Below are positions 8,763-17,987 of a stretch of 64,000 bases of DNA, in pieces; within the stretch, counting starts at the first letter, position 1; each line of letters begins with the position of its first letter. The DNA comes from UBA2705 sp963977105 (GTDB taxonomy: Bacteria; Pseudomonadota; Alphaproteobacteria; Micavibrionales; Micavibrionaceae): NCBI GenBank assembly GCA_963977105.1, contig CAXBNI010000001.1, positions 1,302,001 to 1,366,000 of the forward strand, given 5' to 3'. Under the pieces are notes generated by a model. The model saw nothing but the letters and a program-made list of their open reading frames with translations, searched no databases and had not been told where the DNA came from. The position numbers were made by a program, and so were the translations under genes.

Positions 8763-10730
8763 ATGACGGCAGAAACCGCACATACACATGACGAGCAAAG
8801 CTACGCCCCCAGTGAAGACTTTGCAAAGAACGCGCATATTGCGTCACTAGAGCAGTATCAAGAGCTTTATCAGCGTTCCGTTTCTGATCCAGAAGGCTTT
8901 TGGGGCGAAATGGGGGAGCGTCTCACATGGTTCAAAAAACCGACAAAAATTAAAAACACCTCGTTTGAAGGTAACGTCGACATTAAATGGTATGAGGACG
9001 GCGTCTTAAACGCATCATACAACTGCATCGACCGCCACCTGCCTGAAAAAGCCAATGATACAGCCTTGATTTTTGAAGGCGATGACCCGAATAACTCCTA
9101 TCATGTAACTTACGGCACCTTAAAAGATAAAGTCTGTCAGCTTGCCAATGCTATGAAAGCCCGCGGCGCTAAAAAAGGTGACCGTGTGACAATTTATATG
9201 CCTATGATCTGCGAAGCGGTTTACGCGATGCTTGCCTGCGCCCGTATCGGCGCCGTACATAACGTCGTTTTTGGCGGCTTTTCGCCTGAGGCATTACGCG
9301 ACCGCATCATTAACTGTGAATCTAGCTTTGTTATTACGGCCAATGAAGGGCTACGCGGCGGTAAGGCGATTGCCCTCAAAGCGAACGTCGACAAAGCGCT
9401 AGAAGGCTGCCCTGATGTTAAGACCGTGATTGTCTTAGAGCGCACAGATGCGCCTATACATATGACCGAGGGCCGCGATGTGCTGTGGAGCGACGCTGTC
9501 GGCAGCCAAGACACTGAATGCCCCTGCGCGGAAATGAATGCAGAGGATCCCTTATTTATTCTGTACACCTCAGGTTCCACAGGCAAACCAAAAGGCGTAA
9601 TGCATACAACAGGCGGATATTTGGTCTATACAAGCATGACCCATGAGCTTGTGTTTGATTACAAGGCGGATGATGTTTACTGGTGCACAGCTGATGTTGG
9701 CTGGGTTACGGGGCATTCATATATTGTTTATGGCCCACTTGCCAATGGTGCGAAAACACTTGTTTTTGAAGGCGTGCCTAGCTACCCAGATATGTCGCGA
9801 TTTTGGCAAGTTGTTGAAAAACACAAAGTGAATAGCTTCTACACTGCGCCAACGGCCCTGCGTGCGTTGCTTGCTGCTGGTGATGATTTTGTTACTAAGA
9901 CTGACCGCTCATCTTTGCGCGTTTTGGGGACCGTGGGCGAGCCGATCAATTATGAAGCATGGATGTGGTATCATGAAGTTGTCGGTGAGGCGCGCTGCCC
10001 GATTGTTGACACGTGGTGGCAAACAGAGACTGGCGGCCATTTATTAACGCCGCTCCCTGGCGCTATATCAACGAAACCGGGTTCCGCGACCGTGCCGTTT
10101 TTCGGTGTACAGCCGCAAATTGTTGATGCAGAAAGCGGTAAAGTCTTAGAAGGCGAGTGCGAAGGCGCGTTATGCATGATTGACAGCTGGCCGGGACAAA
10201 TGCGCAGCGTGTTTGGCGACCATGAACGCTTCATACAAACCTATTTCAGCCAATATAAAGGCAAATACTTTACAGGTGACGGGGCGCGCCGTGATAAAAA
10301 CGGTTATTACTGGATCACAGGGCGCATAGATGACGTTATCAATGTCTCTGGCCACCGCTTTGGTACAGCCGAGATTGAAAGTGCTATTGCCGAGCATGAC
10401 ATAGTCGCCGAAGCGGCTGTGGTTGGCTTCCCTCACGACATAAAAGGCCAAGGCATTTACGCCTATGTCATTTTACGTGCAGGGCAGCAACCCAGTGATG
10501 AACTAAAAAAGGAAATTGTCAAAACGGTGCGTGCGATTATCGGCCCGATTGCGACGCCTGATGTCCTGCATTTTGTCAGCGGCCTGCCCAAAACGCGCTC
10601 CGGCAAAATCATGCGCCGTATTTTGCGCAAAATTGCCGCCAATGAGTTTGGCACATTGGGAGATACATCGACGTTGGCTGAGCCTGAGGTCGTTGACCGC
10701 CTGATTGCGGGACACAAGGAACTCAGTTAA
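8763..10730 (+). CDS. acs: Acetyl-CoA synthetase (AMP-forming)
   Basis: 655 residues, full length for the family. It activates acetate to acetyl-CoA through acetyl-AMP. ANL-superfamily motifs are in order: LYTSGSTGKPKGVMHT (P-loop-like A3), WWQTETGG (A5), TGDGARRDKNGYYWITGR (A7-A8), DDVINVSGHR, and PKTRSGKIMRR, which carries the catalytic Lys that Pat-type acetyltransferases modify in related enzymes. An N-terminal ACAS domain (EFWGEMGERLTWFKK-like) is present. It is transcribed alone after a terminator, with about 130 bases of AT-rich leader and no certain promoter. Confidence 0.97.
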   Translation: MTAETAHTHDEQSYAPSEDFAKNAHIASLEQYQELYQRSVSDPEGFWGEMGERLTWFKKPTKIKNTSFEGNVDIKWYEDGVLNASYNCIDRHLPEKANDTALIFEGDDPNNSYHVTYGTLKDKVCQLANAMKARGAKKGDRVTIYMPMICEAVYAMLACARIGAVHNVVFGGFSPEALRDRIINCESSFVITANEGLRGGKAIALKANVDKALEGCPDVKTVIVLERTDAPIHMTEGRDVLWSDAVGSQDTECPCAEMNAEDPLFILYTSGSTGKPKGVMHTTGGYLVYTSMTHELVFDYKADDVYWCTADVGWVTGHSYIVYGPLANGAKTLVFEGVPSYPDMSRFWQVVEKHKVNSFYTAPTALRALLAAGDDFVTKTDRSSLRVLGTVGEPINYEAWMWYHEVVGEARCPIVDTWWQTETGGHLLTPLPGAISTKPGSATVPFFGVQPQIVDAESGKVLEGECEGALCMIDSWPGQMRSVFGDHERFIQTYFSQYKGKYFTGDGARRDKNGYYWITGRIDDVINVSGHRFGTAEIESAIAEHDIVAEAAVVGFPHDIKGQGIYAYVILRAGQQPSDELKKEIVKTVRAIIGPIATPDVLHFVSGLPKTRSGKIMRRILRKIAANEFGTLGDTSTLAEPEVVDRLIAGHKELS

Positions 10731-10791
10731 TCAAACATAAAACCAAGGTTAAGCGCACCGCTTGCCCGCACGGCACATAAAGGAGCTAAAT

Positions 10792-11262
10792 ATGCTTAGA
10801 ATTTTTCATCTCGCCTTATCTGCTTTTCTTTTTCTTGCGCTTACTGTCTCTACGGCGGCTCCGTCAGCAAAAGCTGAAAAAAATGTGCTCAATAAAGATG
10901 TTCTTGCTCGCGTTTTTAGCGCAGCAGAAAAAAACCTTATTGGTGAGTATTACCAACAAAACCATAGCGACGCTGATGGAGTAAAGCAGCGCAAAAAGCA
11001 CAAAAAGAGCAAAGGTAAATCAATGCCGCCGGGTCTTGCAAAAAAAGAAGACCTCCCACCTGGGCTTGCGCGTCACATCACAAAAAATGGCCGCTTGCCA
11101 CCAGGCATAGAGAAGCGTGACCTACCCGCCGATTTGTTAAGCCGACTGCCGAGCGTTAAATCCGGTACGAAGCGCCTTATCATTGGTCATGATATTGTCC
11201 TTATTGATGAAACAACGTCAATCATTCTTGATATCATGAAGAATGTTGTCTTCGGCGAATAA
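10792..11262 (+). CDS. CigR/RcnB-like periplasmic protein with PPG repeats
   Basis: 156 residues from the ATG behind AAGGAGC; a longer frame starting at 10762 is less likely. A cleavable signal peptide (FHLALSAFLFLALTVSTAAPSAKAE) is followed by a Lys-rich stretch and three short repeats PPGLAKK, PPGLARH and PPGIEKR, then LPADLLSRLP and a C-terminal RLIIGHDIVLIDETTSIILDI segment (quoted in part: GHDIVLIDETT). The repeat plus the 'VLID..T..ILDI' ending are typical of the CigR/RcnB family of small envelope proteins. CigR is known in Salmonella as an anti-virulence effector; no such role is implied here. Confidence 0.78.
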   Translation: MLRIFHLALSAFLFLALTVSTAAPSAKAEKNVLNKDVLARVFSAAEKNLIGEYYQQNHSDADGVKQRKKHKKSKGKSMPPGLAKKEDLPPGLARHITKNGRLPPGIEKRDLPADLLSRLPSVKSGTKRLIIGHDIVLIDETTSIILDIMKNVVFGE

Positions 11263-11374
11263 GCCTCTCCCCAAGGCGACGATTTAATATTTATAAAATT
11301 ACAATTATGCGCTACACTCTTTATTGCGCATAATATACGTGATGCGTTTTATATTCATATTTAGGAGCATCTCT

Positions 11375-11941
11375 ATGGGATCTTGGGTTTTTCTGGCGAT
11401 ATTAGCCGTTATTGTTATTTATATTATCTCGCTTTACAACAAAATCATTCGCATGAAACAAACACGCGACAATGCGTTTTCTGATATTGATGTTCAGCTT
11501 AAAGAACGCCACAATCTGATCCCTAATTTGGTCAATACGGTTAAAGGCTATGCCGAGCACGAAGAAAGCATTTTAACGGCCGTGACCGAAGCACGTTCAA
11601 GCGCCATGAAAACTGGCGATAATGTCGATGATGTATCAAAAGCAGAATCTGTACTTGGTACGGCGATGATGAACTTAATGGCGGTTGCAGAAAATTACCC
11701 AGACCTGAAAGCGGATCAAAACTTTGCCAAACTGCAAGATGAGCTTTCGCATATTGAACAAAAAATCGCGGCGGCGCGTAGGTTCTTTAACAGCGCGACG
11801 AAAGAATATAATATTTCCATTCAATCCTTCCCCTCTGTGGTTGTTGCAAATATGTTTAAGTTCGGCGAAGAAAGCTTTTTCGAAATGGATGCAGCGGAAA
11901 AAGAACTCGCCGCGCAGCCCCCAGAAGTTAGCTTTTCGTAA
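11375..11941 (+). CDS. lemA: LemA family membrane protein
   Basis: 188 residues from the ATG that follows TTAGGAGC; an upstream in-frame start at 11324 lacks a binding site. One N-terminal transmembrane helix (WVFLAILAVIVIYIISLY) precedes the cytoplasmic helical-bundle domain with the family signatures DIDVQLKERHNLIPNLV and FNSATKEYN. LemA proteins have an unclear function and often pair with an M48 peptidase, as here: the next gene starts 21 bases downstream. Confidence 0.93.
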   Translation: MGSWVFLAILAVIVIYIISLYNKIIRMKQTRDNAFSDIDVQLKERHNLIPNLVNTVKGYAEHEESILTAVTEARSSAMKTGDNVDDVSKAESVLGTAMMNLMAVAENYPDLKADQNFAKLQDELSHIEQKIAAARRFFNSATKEYNISIQSFPSVVVANMFKFGEESFFEMDAAEKELAAQPPEVSFS

Positions 11942-11962
11942 GCGCCCGAGGAGCATTACACC

Positions 11963-12988
11963 ATGCCCTTTAAAGCGGTCGGCCTAACCACGCATATATA
12001 TAATAACAACCTGCGCTCTGCCATATTACTGGCAGGCTTCCCTGTACTGCTTTTTGGCATGATCTATGCTTTTTATTTTGGCGCGGCTAAATTTGGCCTG
12101 CTTAGCGGCAAGGCCGAGCCGCTGAACATCGCCCTCGATACCGGCTGGAGCATGAGCCTGCAATATGGGCACTGGGCGCTTATCGCCGCTGCACTCTGGT
12201 TTGTGATTGCTTATTTCAGCCACACGCGCATGATCCAAAAAATGACGGATGCCGCGCCTGTCACCTATAAGGAAGAGCCAAAGCTTTATAGCTTGCTGGA
12301 AAATCTCTGTATTTCTCGCGGCCTTACTATGCCGAGCTTCCAAATCATTGAAAGCCCTGCTTTAAATGCATTTGCCAGCGGCATAAACGATAGAACATAT
12401 GCGATAACTGTTACGCGCGGCCTGCTGGAGACACTAGAAGATGACGAGCTAGAAGCCGTCCTTGCTCACGAGCTTACCCATATTATGAACCGCGATGTAC
12501 GTTTGCTGATTATTAGCGTCGTCTTCGTCGGTATGATTAGCTTCTTTTGCGAGATGGCATTTCGTAGCTTGATTTATGGCGGTCGCTCGCGGCGCTCAAG
12601 CTCATCCAATAATAAAAACAGTGGGGGGTTGATGATTTTGGGGCTGGCCATAATGGTCGTCGGCTATTTATTTGCGATTGTTATTCGCTTCGCTCTATCG
12701 CGTAAGCGTGAGTATTTGGCCGATGCTGGCGCGGTCGAGCTGACCAAAAACCCAGAAGCCATGATGCGTGCCCTCATGCGTATATCTGGCCATGACGCGA
12801 TAAAAGACCTGCCCGAAGATGTCGAGATGATGTGCATTGAAAACTCAACTGGGTTTATGCATATGTTCGCAACCCACCCGCCCATTGAAAAACGCATTCA
12901 AGTGTTATCGGACATGACAGACACACCGATACCGACGTTAAAGCCAGCGCAGAAGAACAGCAATCCATGGCGCAACGGGGAGAAATAA
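11963..12988 (+). CDS. M48 family membrane zinc metalloprotease (HtpX-like)
   Basis: 341 residues, four or so transmembrane segments (around residues 20-45, 70-85, 185-205, 220-245). The zinc motif HELTH is in AVLAHELTHIMNRD and the third ligand Glu is in REYLADAGAVEL. It matches the M48B/HtpX type of membrane protein quality-control protease. The ribosome binding site GAGGAGC precedes the ATG. Pairing with LemA suggests a common role in the envelope, as seen in many genomes. The bulky insert between the active-site helix and the third ligand contains a Ser/Asn-rich linker. Confidence 0.9.
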   Translation: MPFKAVGLTTHIYNNNLRSAILLAGFPVLLFGMIYAFYFGAAKFGLLSGKAEPLNIALDTGWSMSLQYGHWALIAAALWFVIAYFSHTRMIQKMTDAAPVTYKEEPKLYSLLENLCISRGLTMPSFQIIESPALNAFASGINDRTYAITVTRGLLETLEDDELEAVLAHELTHIMNRDVRLLIISVVFVGMISFFCEMAFRSLIYGGRSRRSSSSNNKNSGGLMILGLAIMVVGYLFAIVIRFALSRKREYLADAGAVELTKNPEAMMRALMRISGHDAIKDLPEDVEMMCIENSTGFMHMFATHPPIEKRIQVLSDMTDTPIPTLKPAQKNSNPWRNGEK

Positions 12989-12990
12989 CT

Positions 12991-13746
12991 ATGTTTATAA
13001 ACAGCCTCAAAGCCCTATCTGTTTTGGGCTACTTTATTATCGGCTTAACACTTGCGCCCTCTCCACTGCGCGCCGAAGAAGACATTTTACGCCTTGCCAC
13101 ACACATCTTTGCGCCTTATGGATCTTATGCTGAGAACGCCACCATCAAATATCGCGCAGATGAAAGCTTTCAGGGTATGGCCGTAAACAGGGTACGCTGT
13201 GCGCTAAACATAATGGAGCACCCCCATATCATCTACGTCGTCCCGTGGGCGCGCGCGCAGTACATGGTAAGAAATAACGAGGCGGATGGATTTTTCGCCG
13301 CGTCGCATAATAAAGAACGCGATGGTTACGCCAAACTGTCATCCACGATAGCGGATCAAGAATGGCAATGGTTCATATTGAAGGAAACATCACATAACCC
13401 GAGCGAAGCAGACTTTAAAACCAAAGCAACCTTTGGCGGATTTCGCCGCGCAAACATGTTAAGCTGGATAGAGGAACACGGTTACAATGTCACCCTCAAA
13501 GCCGGAGACACAGAGGCCTTGCTACTGGCCCTGGTCAAAAAACGTATCGATGTTGCCGTTGCAAATAATCACGTGATGAAAGCGCTAATCGCGCAAAATA
13601 ATCTCACAGATAAAATTGACGTACACACACTGACAGATAAGCCGGTTGGCGTCTATTTTTCTAAGGTGTACCTTGCGAAACACCCTATGTTTTTAGAGCG
13701 CTTTAACCACAGCGTTGCAGAATGCACGCCGCTAAACAGCGACTAG
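12991..13746 (+). CDS. Periplasmic solute-binding protein (SBP_bac_3-like), orphan
   Basis: 251 residues from ATG 12991, which has GGGGAG upstream; the frame also continues to ATG 12967 inside the protease gene. The signal peptide ends near PLRAEE. The rest resembles type 3 extracellular solute-binding proteins (amino-acid binding class): LRLATHIFAPYG near the N-terminus, WARAQYMVRNNEADGFF, and a C-terminal lobe with LALVKKRIDVAVANN. No permease or ATPase is nearby, so it may be a ligand sensor or serve a distant transporter. It starts two bases after the M48 gene, indicating one lemA-M48-SBP transcript, and converges on rlmE with a 4-base overlap. Confidence 0.78.
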   Translation: MFINSLKALSVLGYFIIGLTLAPSPLRAEEDILRLATHIFAPYGSYAENATIKYRADESFQGMAVNRVRCALNIMEHPHIIYVVPWARAQYMVRNNEADGFFAASHNKERDGYAKLSSTIADQEWQWFILKETSHNPSEADFKTKATFGGFRRANMLSWIEEHGYNVTLKAGDTEALLLALVKKRIDVAVANNHVMKALIAQNNLTDKIDVHTLTDKPVGVYFSKVYLAKHPMFLERFNHSVAECTPLNSD

Positions 13747-14447
13747 TCGCTTTTACCACGGAAACCAGTACAGATGAGATATGTTTCTGAGGATTCTTTA
13801 CGGCTTGAAGGCGGCTTAAAGTGGCGTACCGTTTTAAATTCTCGCTTTGCAAGCGCAAGCAAGTCGCTCTCGGCGCCGCCTTGGAATACTTTTGCAATGA
13901 ATGTGCCGTTCTCTTCCAATATGTCACGCCCAAAATAATACGCGGCCTCAACCAAAGCCATAATTCTTATATGGTCAGTGCTTTTATGACCTACGGTATT
14001 ATGCGCCATATCGCTCATTACAATATTGGGGCGCACGCCGTCAAGTGCATTTAACAAGGCTTCTGGCGCGTCGTCTTCCATGAAGTCCATTTCAAAAGAA
14101 ACAAGACCAGACAAAGATTCAACAGGTAGCAAGTCAAGCGCAATGACTTTCTTAACGCCGCTTTGTAGCGCCATTTGACACCAACCACCAGGCGCAGCGC
14201 CCAGATCGACTACAGTGGAATCTTTTTTGAAAATTTTGAAACGCTCATCAATGTCTTTAATTTTGAATGCTGCGCGGCCACGATAACCTAGGCGCTGCGC
14301 CTCATGGACATATTTATCGTTAAGCTGACGTCTCAGCCACCGCGTTGACGAGTTTTTACGCCCCTTTGAGCTTTTTACATGCTCAGACGCATTTCGCGTG
14401 GTCCGTTTTTTATTCGTTTTATTTGAAAAATCGGTCTTTTTCGACAT
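13743..14447 (-). CDS. rlmE: 23S rRNA 2'-O-methyltransferase RlmE (FtsJ)
   Basis: 234 residues with a basic N-terminal tail of about 35 residues, then the RrmJ fold. It methylates U2552 of 23S rRNA. Visible: YRGRAAFKIKDID (first catalytic Lys), the SAM loop VVDLGAAPGGWCQMA, the catalytic Asp in VMSDMAHN, the second Lys in FIAKVFQGG and the terminal Glu in SSETYLI, completing the K-D-K-E tetrad. The gene stands alone on the minus strand between convergent and co-directional unknown genes. Confidence 0.94.
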   Translation of the reverse strand: MSKKTDFSNKTNKKRTTRNASEHVKSSKGRKNSSTRWLRRQLNDKYVHEAQRLGYRGRAAFKIKDIDERFKIFKKDSTVVDLGAAPGGWCQMALQSGVKKVIALDLLPVESLSGLVSFEMDFMEDDAPEALLNALDGVRPNIVMSDMAHNTVGHKSTDHIRIMALVEAAYYFGRDILEENGTFIAKVFQGGAESDLLALAKREFKTVRHFKPPSSRKESSETYLICTGFRGKSD

Positions 14448-14477
14448 AAATATAATCCAATATTGTGTTTCCTGCTT

Positions 14478-14831
14478 TTACAGCAGCATAATGACCATCG
14501 CGCTAATAAAGGCCATAAAATAGATACTAATGCTTGCTGCCATATAGAGTACACCCTTTGTATGCGGTGAATAGTGGGACAAAATCAAGTAAAGAATGAT
14601 AAAAATCGAATAAACAATCTGCGCACGGTTGAAAATATCCGACTGCAGAATGTTTAAATAGCCTGTATTATACCCCGTATCACGGATGATTTCATCTTGT
14701 AGGCGCATGGTCAGCATACAGAAAACGACGAAGGCCACCGCCTTAACACGCTGCCCCTTATGGACAGCAACGGCGGCGATAGGCAGCCAGATCACATCAG
14801 CCCAGTCGTGAAATAAAGTCATAAAATCCAT
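14478..14831 (-). CDS. Small integral membrane protein of unknown function
   Basis: 117 residues, not recognised. Hydrophobic segments lie near residues 14-25, 30-46, 72-88 and 93-115, so three or four membrane helices are likely, with the motif MRLQDEIIRDTGYNTG in a loop between them. It lies 30 bases upstream of rlmE on the same strand, so co-transcription is possible but gives no functional clue. Confidence 0.6.
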   Translation of the reverse strand: MDFMTLFHDWADVIWLPIAAVAVHKGQRVKAVAFVVFCMLTMRLQDEIIRDTGYNTGYLNILQSDIFNRAQIVYSIFIILYLILSHYSPHTKGVLYMAASISIYFMAFISAMVIMLL

Positions 14832-14878
14832 AGAGATACCTTGTGCGCCATTTTAGCCGGTTGCATTAATATTCGTAT

Positions 14879-15907
14879 CTATTCTAGTGTAATTACGGCG
14901 CTGTGGCGATAAGTTTGTGTATTGCCGTCATCCATCACCCGCGTCAGCGCCACGCTTCCGGTATATATCCCCGCGGGCAGCCCCTTGGAAATTTTGCGCC
15001 CTGCGGCGTAATGCTGGCGGATTTTGTCTTTATCTTGCGATATTGTGCGGCTTACGACCTCGCGCCCTTTATCGTCATTAATCTTCATGACGATATAATC
15101 GCCACTGCGAATATCAAACATCGACACCCAGAAAATAAACGCCTTTGCGCCTATTTTTGGCACAGTGCCTTTTTGCCCCTGCACAATCAAATCAAAAGCC
15201 GGCATGGTTGTGCTGAAGCCTGCATCATAAAAACTTGGGCGTTCATCGCGCGGCGGGAGCGTATCATCCCAATAGGTTTTGACATCGTAATAATCTTTAC
15301 TACAGTCTGCTTTAATAACGTCCTTGCCCATAAAAGGGTCTATCAGTTCATGATCTTTATAGACGCTTAAATGCAGATGCGGGTGCTCTGCGAGGCCTGA
15401 GACGCCGACTTCGCCAAGCTTTTGTCCACGTTCAACCTTCTGCCCCTGCTTTACCCCAATAGAATCTTTCTTCAGATGGCAATATTGGGTTTCAAAGCCA
15501 TTGCCATGATCGACAAACACGCCATTACCGCATTCTATGCCCGCTTTGCGTACAGCTTCCAGCCCATCTTTTGACTTAAAGTCGTTATTTACGCCATCAC
15601 GCAGGCGTAGCACAGTGCCCGAAGCGACAGCCCGGACATCAATGCCTTTTGCCATTGCTAGCGAATCGCGTATGGCGAAGTCCGTGCCCTTATGTTGATC
15701 ATAGCTGCGTTTTCCACAGGCATAATCCTCGACGACATTTTCCGTTCGGTTGACATCAACGTAATATAACGGCCAGCAGTCCTTATGTAATTCACAGTTT
15801 AAAGGAAACGACATCTTAAACGGCGTTTCTTCGCCGGCCTGTGATGTGGCTGATAATGCCGCGAGCCCTATAAGCACGGTAATAAATTGTAAAAACTTCA
15901 TCTGCAA
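14879..15907 (-). CDS. Secreted M23 family peptidase (LytM-type)
   Basis: 342 residues with a signal peptide (FLQFITVLIGLAALSATSQA). The M23 fold shows HKGTDFAI near residue 75, with an insertion of about 30 residues before GNGVFVDHGNGFETQYCHL, and the HPHLHLSVY zinc motif. All metal and catalytic positions (HxxxD, HxH) are present, so it should cleave peptidoglycan cross-links or similar peptides. Several Cys residues (CELHKDC, ACGK, IECGN, YCHL) suggest disulphides in the periplasm. The last about 110 residues form a separate beta-rich domain of unknown role. The start may be ATG 15907 or 15901. Confidence 0.87.
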   Translation of the reverse strand: MQMKFLQFITVLIGLAALSATSQAGEETPFKMSFPLNCELHKDCWPLYYVDVNRTENVVEDYACGKRSYDQHKGTDFAIRDSLAMAKGIDVRAVASGTVLRLRDGVNNDFKSKDGLEAVRKAGIECGNGVFVDHGNGFETQYCHLKKDSIGVKQGQKVERGQKLGEVGVSGLAEHPHLHLSVYKDHELIDPFMGKDVIKADCSKDYYDVKTYWDDTLPPRDERPSFYDAGFSTTMPAFDLIVQGQKGTVPKIGAKAFIFWVSMFDIRSGDYIVMKINDDKGREVVSRTISQDKDKIRQHYAAGRKISKGLPAGIYTGSVALTRVMDDGNTQTYRHSAVITLE

Positions 15908-16141
15908 TAATCCTCTACCATTAAATTAACACAGCACAGGCTGATAAAATAGCATTTATACTATTATTTCAAAAATGGCGCTTACATTGAACTTATCAAA
16001 AACATGCTTTAAGTGGCCCTAGCTTGATAATTTGCAAAGAAAGCGCCTGCGCCAAAAATTTTATGCTGTCTTTTTATTTTCCCCTATGCTACCTAAAGCT
16101 AATAGTTCGCCACGCAATAATTTTCAGAAAGGAAATTCGCG

Positions 16142-16615
16142 ATGCAACTGAATAAAGATGTTACGCTTGATTATGCTCTTTATGGATTAAAGTCGAAGAA
16201 CAAGCGAGAATGCATGCGCGACATCGCGCGCTTTATTTGCAAACATAACACAACATTAAACGAAATTGATTTGTTTGATCAGCTGCTTGACCAAGAACGC
16301 CAAGCAACATCAGGCATTGGGCATAGCATCGCTATCCCCCATATTCGGATGAATGAATTAAAAAAGCCCTTAAATATTATTGCGCATCTTGAAAGTCCCG
16401 TTGATTTTGACAGCGCCGATGGCGAAGACGTACGAATTATTTGGGTAACCTTGTCACCGCGCAGCGATGGCACGCGTCACTTAATGCGCCTTGCCAAAAT
16501 ATCACGTATGTTAAGTGACCCTGCATTATCAGGCCAGTTAACAAAAGCGCGCAGCCTTGATGAGCTCCGCGCTATTTTATTAAATGTCGATGATGATATG
16601 CGTAAAGCCGCTTAA
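16142..16615 (+). CDS. ptsN: PTS IIA-like nitrogen regulatory protein PtsN
   Basis: 157 residues, a single PTS EIIA type-2 domain. The phosphorylated His is in GIGHSIAIPHIRM, the usual EIIA-Ntr motif. PtsN receives phosphate from PtsP/NPr and regulates potassium uptake, nitrogen and stress responses instead of transporting sugar. AAAGGAA lies before the ATG. Unlike the common layout, rpoN and hpf are not upstream; the 234 bases before it contain no gene that I can see. It converges on the next gene with a 4-base overlap. Confidence 0.9.
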   Translation: MQLNKDVTLDYALYGLKSKNKRECMRDIARFICKHNTTLNEIDLFDQLLDQERQATSGIGHSIAIPHIRMNELKKPLNIIAHLESPVDFDSADGEDVRIIWVTLSPRSDGTRHLMRLAKISRMLSDPALSGQLTKARSLDELRAILLNVDDDMRKAA

Positions 16616-17016
16616 GCCTTCAATTTCGGCACAATAATTTCATTTGTGTTCATCGCCGCGCGTTCTTCAGCTGGCTGCACATAGGCACTATCTTGCTCTA
16701 ATCCATTAGCGGCGAAGTCATATTCAATCACATCACCCAGCCCCATGCCATGTGCAAGAACAGTACCCACTGTTAAGCCAGCCATATGTGAGCCCAGAGC
16801 GCTAACTAATGATAACTGCTTAATATTATCTTCGCCGGCCCATTTATAACCCAAATAGAGTGCCGCGGCAGACGGCACTAGGCCAAGTAGATATCCTGAG
16901 CACATAGTGATACCAAATCCTGCGCCAACTGCGGACGTGGCAATTTTAAACTTAGTATTTAGGCGCGTGGCCCGATCCAAGGCTGCTTGTATTGTTTCTT
17001 TATTTTCTTCTGGCAT
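16612..17016 (-). CDS. Hypothetical membrane-associated protein
   Basis: 134 residues, not recognised. The N-terminal 20 residues are polar and helical (EENKETIQAALDRATRLN), followed by two or three hydrophobic Gly-rich segments (SAVGAGFGITMCSGYLLGLV, residues about 27-46; then SAAALYLGYKW) and a third around residues 75-92. The C-terminal about 35 residues are hydrophilic. Its end overlaps the ptsN stop by four bases on the opposite strand. Confidence 0.6.
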   Translation of the reverse strand: MPEENKETIQAALDRATRLNTKFKIATSAVGAGFGITMCSGYLLGLVPSAAALYLGYKWAGEDNIKQLSLVSALGSHMAGLTVGTVLAHGMGLGDVIEYDFAANGLEQDSAYVQPAEERAAMNTNEIIVPKLKA

Positions 17017-17151
17017 GAGTATCTCCCCTCTAAACTTCTATTATGAAAAAAAGACACTATCGCCAAAGCGAGCTTATGTCAACACCCGCCTTTACATTTC
17101 CCATCAAACCATGCATATATACGCCCCATAGAAACCTTTAACCGCAGTAAA

Positions 17152-17928
17152 ATGATGACCAAACGCTGGAAAATAACCATTGAATATGATGGCGCCGCCT
17201 TTTGTGGCTGGCAGGTGCAGGACCTTGAACAGCCGAGTATTCAAGGGCTGATTGAAGGCGCGATTAAGGCGTTCTGTCAGAAGGATGTTCGCGTACATGT
17301 CGCGGGGCGCACGGATGCTGGTGTCCATGCCTTTGGGCAAATTGCGCATTTCGACCTGGCTTTTGCTGAGCGTGAATATAATGGCTTTGAACTGACCAAG
17401 GCCCTTAATGCGCATTTACGCGGTCACGCCATTTCGATTATCCACGCCGAAGTCGTTGCCGATGATTTTCATGCACGCTTTGCCGCCAAGAACAAGTTAT
17501 ATATATACCGCATTGTGGCGCGTAACCCTGCCCTAACCGTTGATGCGGGGCGCGCTTGGCACATATTCCGCAAGCTTGACCCTGATGCGATGCAGAATGC
17601 CTGTGACGTTTTGATTGGGCGGCATGACTTCACGACATTCCGTGCACGCGACTGTCAGGCCAATTCCCCGATCCGCCAAATTGATAAGCTACATATTGAG
17701 TGTCGCGATTATGATCGCTGCGGCGGTCTAGACATACGGATCAACGTTGAAGGCCCAGCTTTTTTAAGGCACATGATCCGCAACATCTCAGGTTCGCTTG
17801 CTTATGTTGGCCTTGGCAAATGGTCACGGCATGATTTAAAAAACGCACTAGAAGCCAAAACCCGCGCCCATGGCGGCCCAACTGCCCCGCCACATGGCCT
17901 CTACCTTGCACGGGTTGATTATAAATAG
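17152..17928 (+). CDS. truA: tRNA pseudouridine(38-40) synthase
   Basis: 258 residues. It isomerises uridines 38-40 in the anticodon arm of many tRNAs. The start YDGAAFCGWQ and the catalytic-Asp motif VAGRTDAGVHA (Asp near residue 55) are clear, as are FHARF-A-KNKLYIYRI and the C-terminal GPAFLRHMIRNI motif. Two ATGs stand side by side at the start. The stop codon lies inside the stem of an intrinsic terminator. fmt and def, frequent partners of truA, are not adjacent here: def is about 1.8 kb and fmt about 17 kb downstream. Confidence 0.95.
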   Translation: MMTKRWKITIEYDGAAFCGWQVQDLEQPSIQGLIEGAIKAFCQKDVRVHVAGRTDAGVHAFGQIAHFDLAFAEREYNGFELTKALNAHLRGHAISIIHAEVVADDFHARFAAKNKLYIYRIVARNPALTVDAGRAWHIFRKLDPDAMQNACDVLIGRHDFTTFRARDCQANSPIRQIDKLHIECRDYDRCGGLDIRINVEGPAFLRHMIRNISGSLAYVGLGKWSRHDLKNALEAKTRAHGGPTAPPHGLYLARVDYK

Positions 17929-17959
17929 GTGGGAAAACCATTTTCTCACCTATTGTTTT
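17924..17959 (+). terminator. Intrinsic terminator at the truA stop codon
   Basis: A 14-bp stem with one wobble pair (17924-17937 with 17941-17954), a 3-base loop and a short T run. The truA stop codon lies within the 5' arm. Confidence 0.85.
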
Positions 17960-17987
17960 AGGCGCATTTATGCTTATATAAATCATC

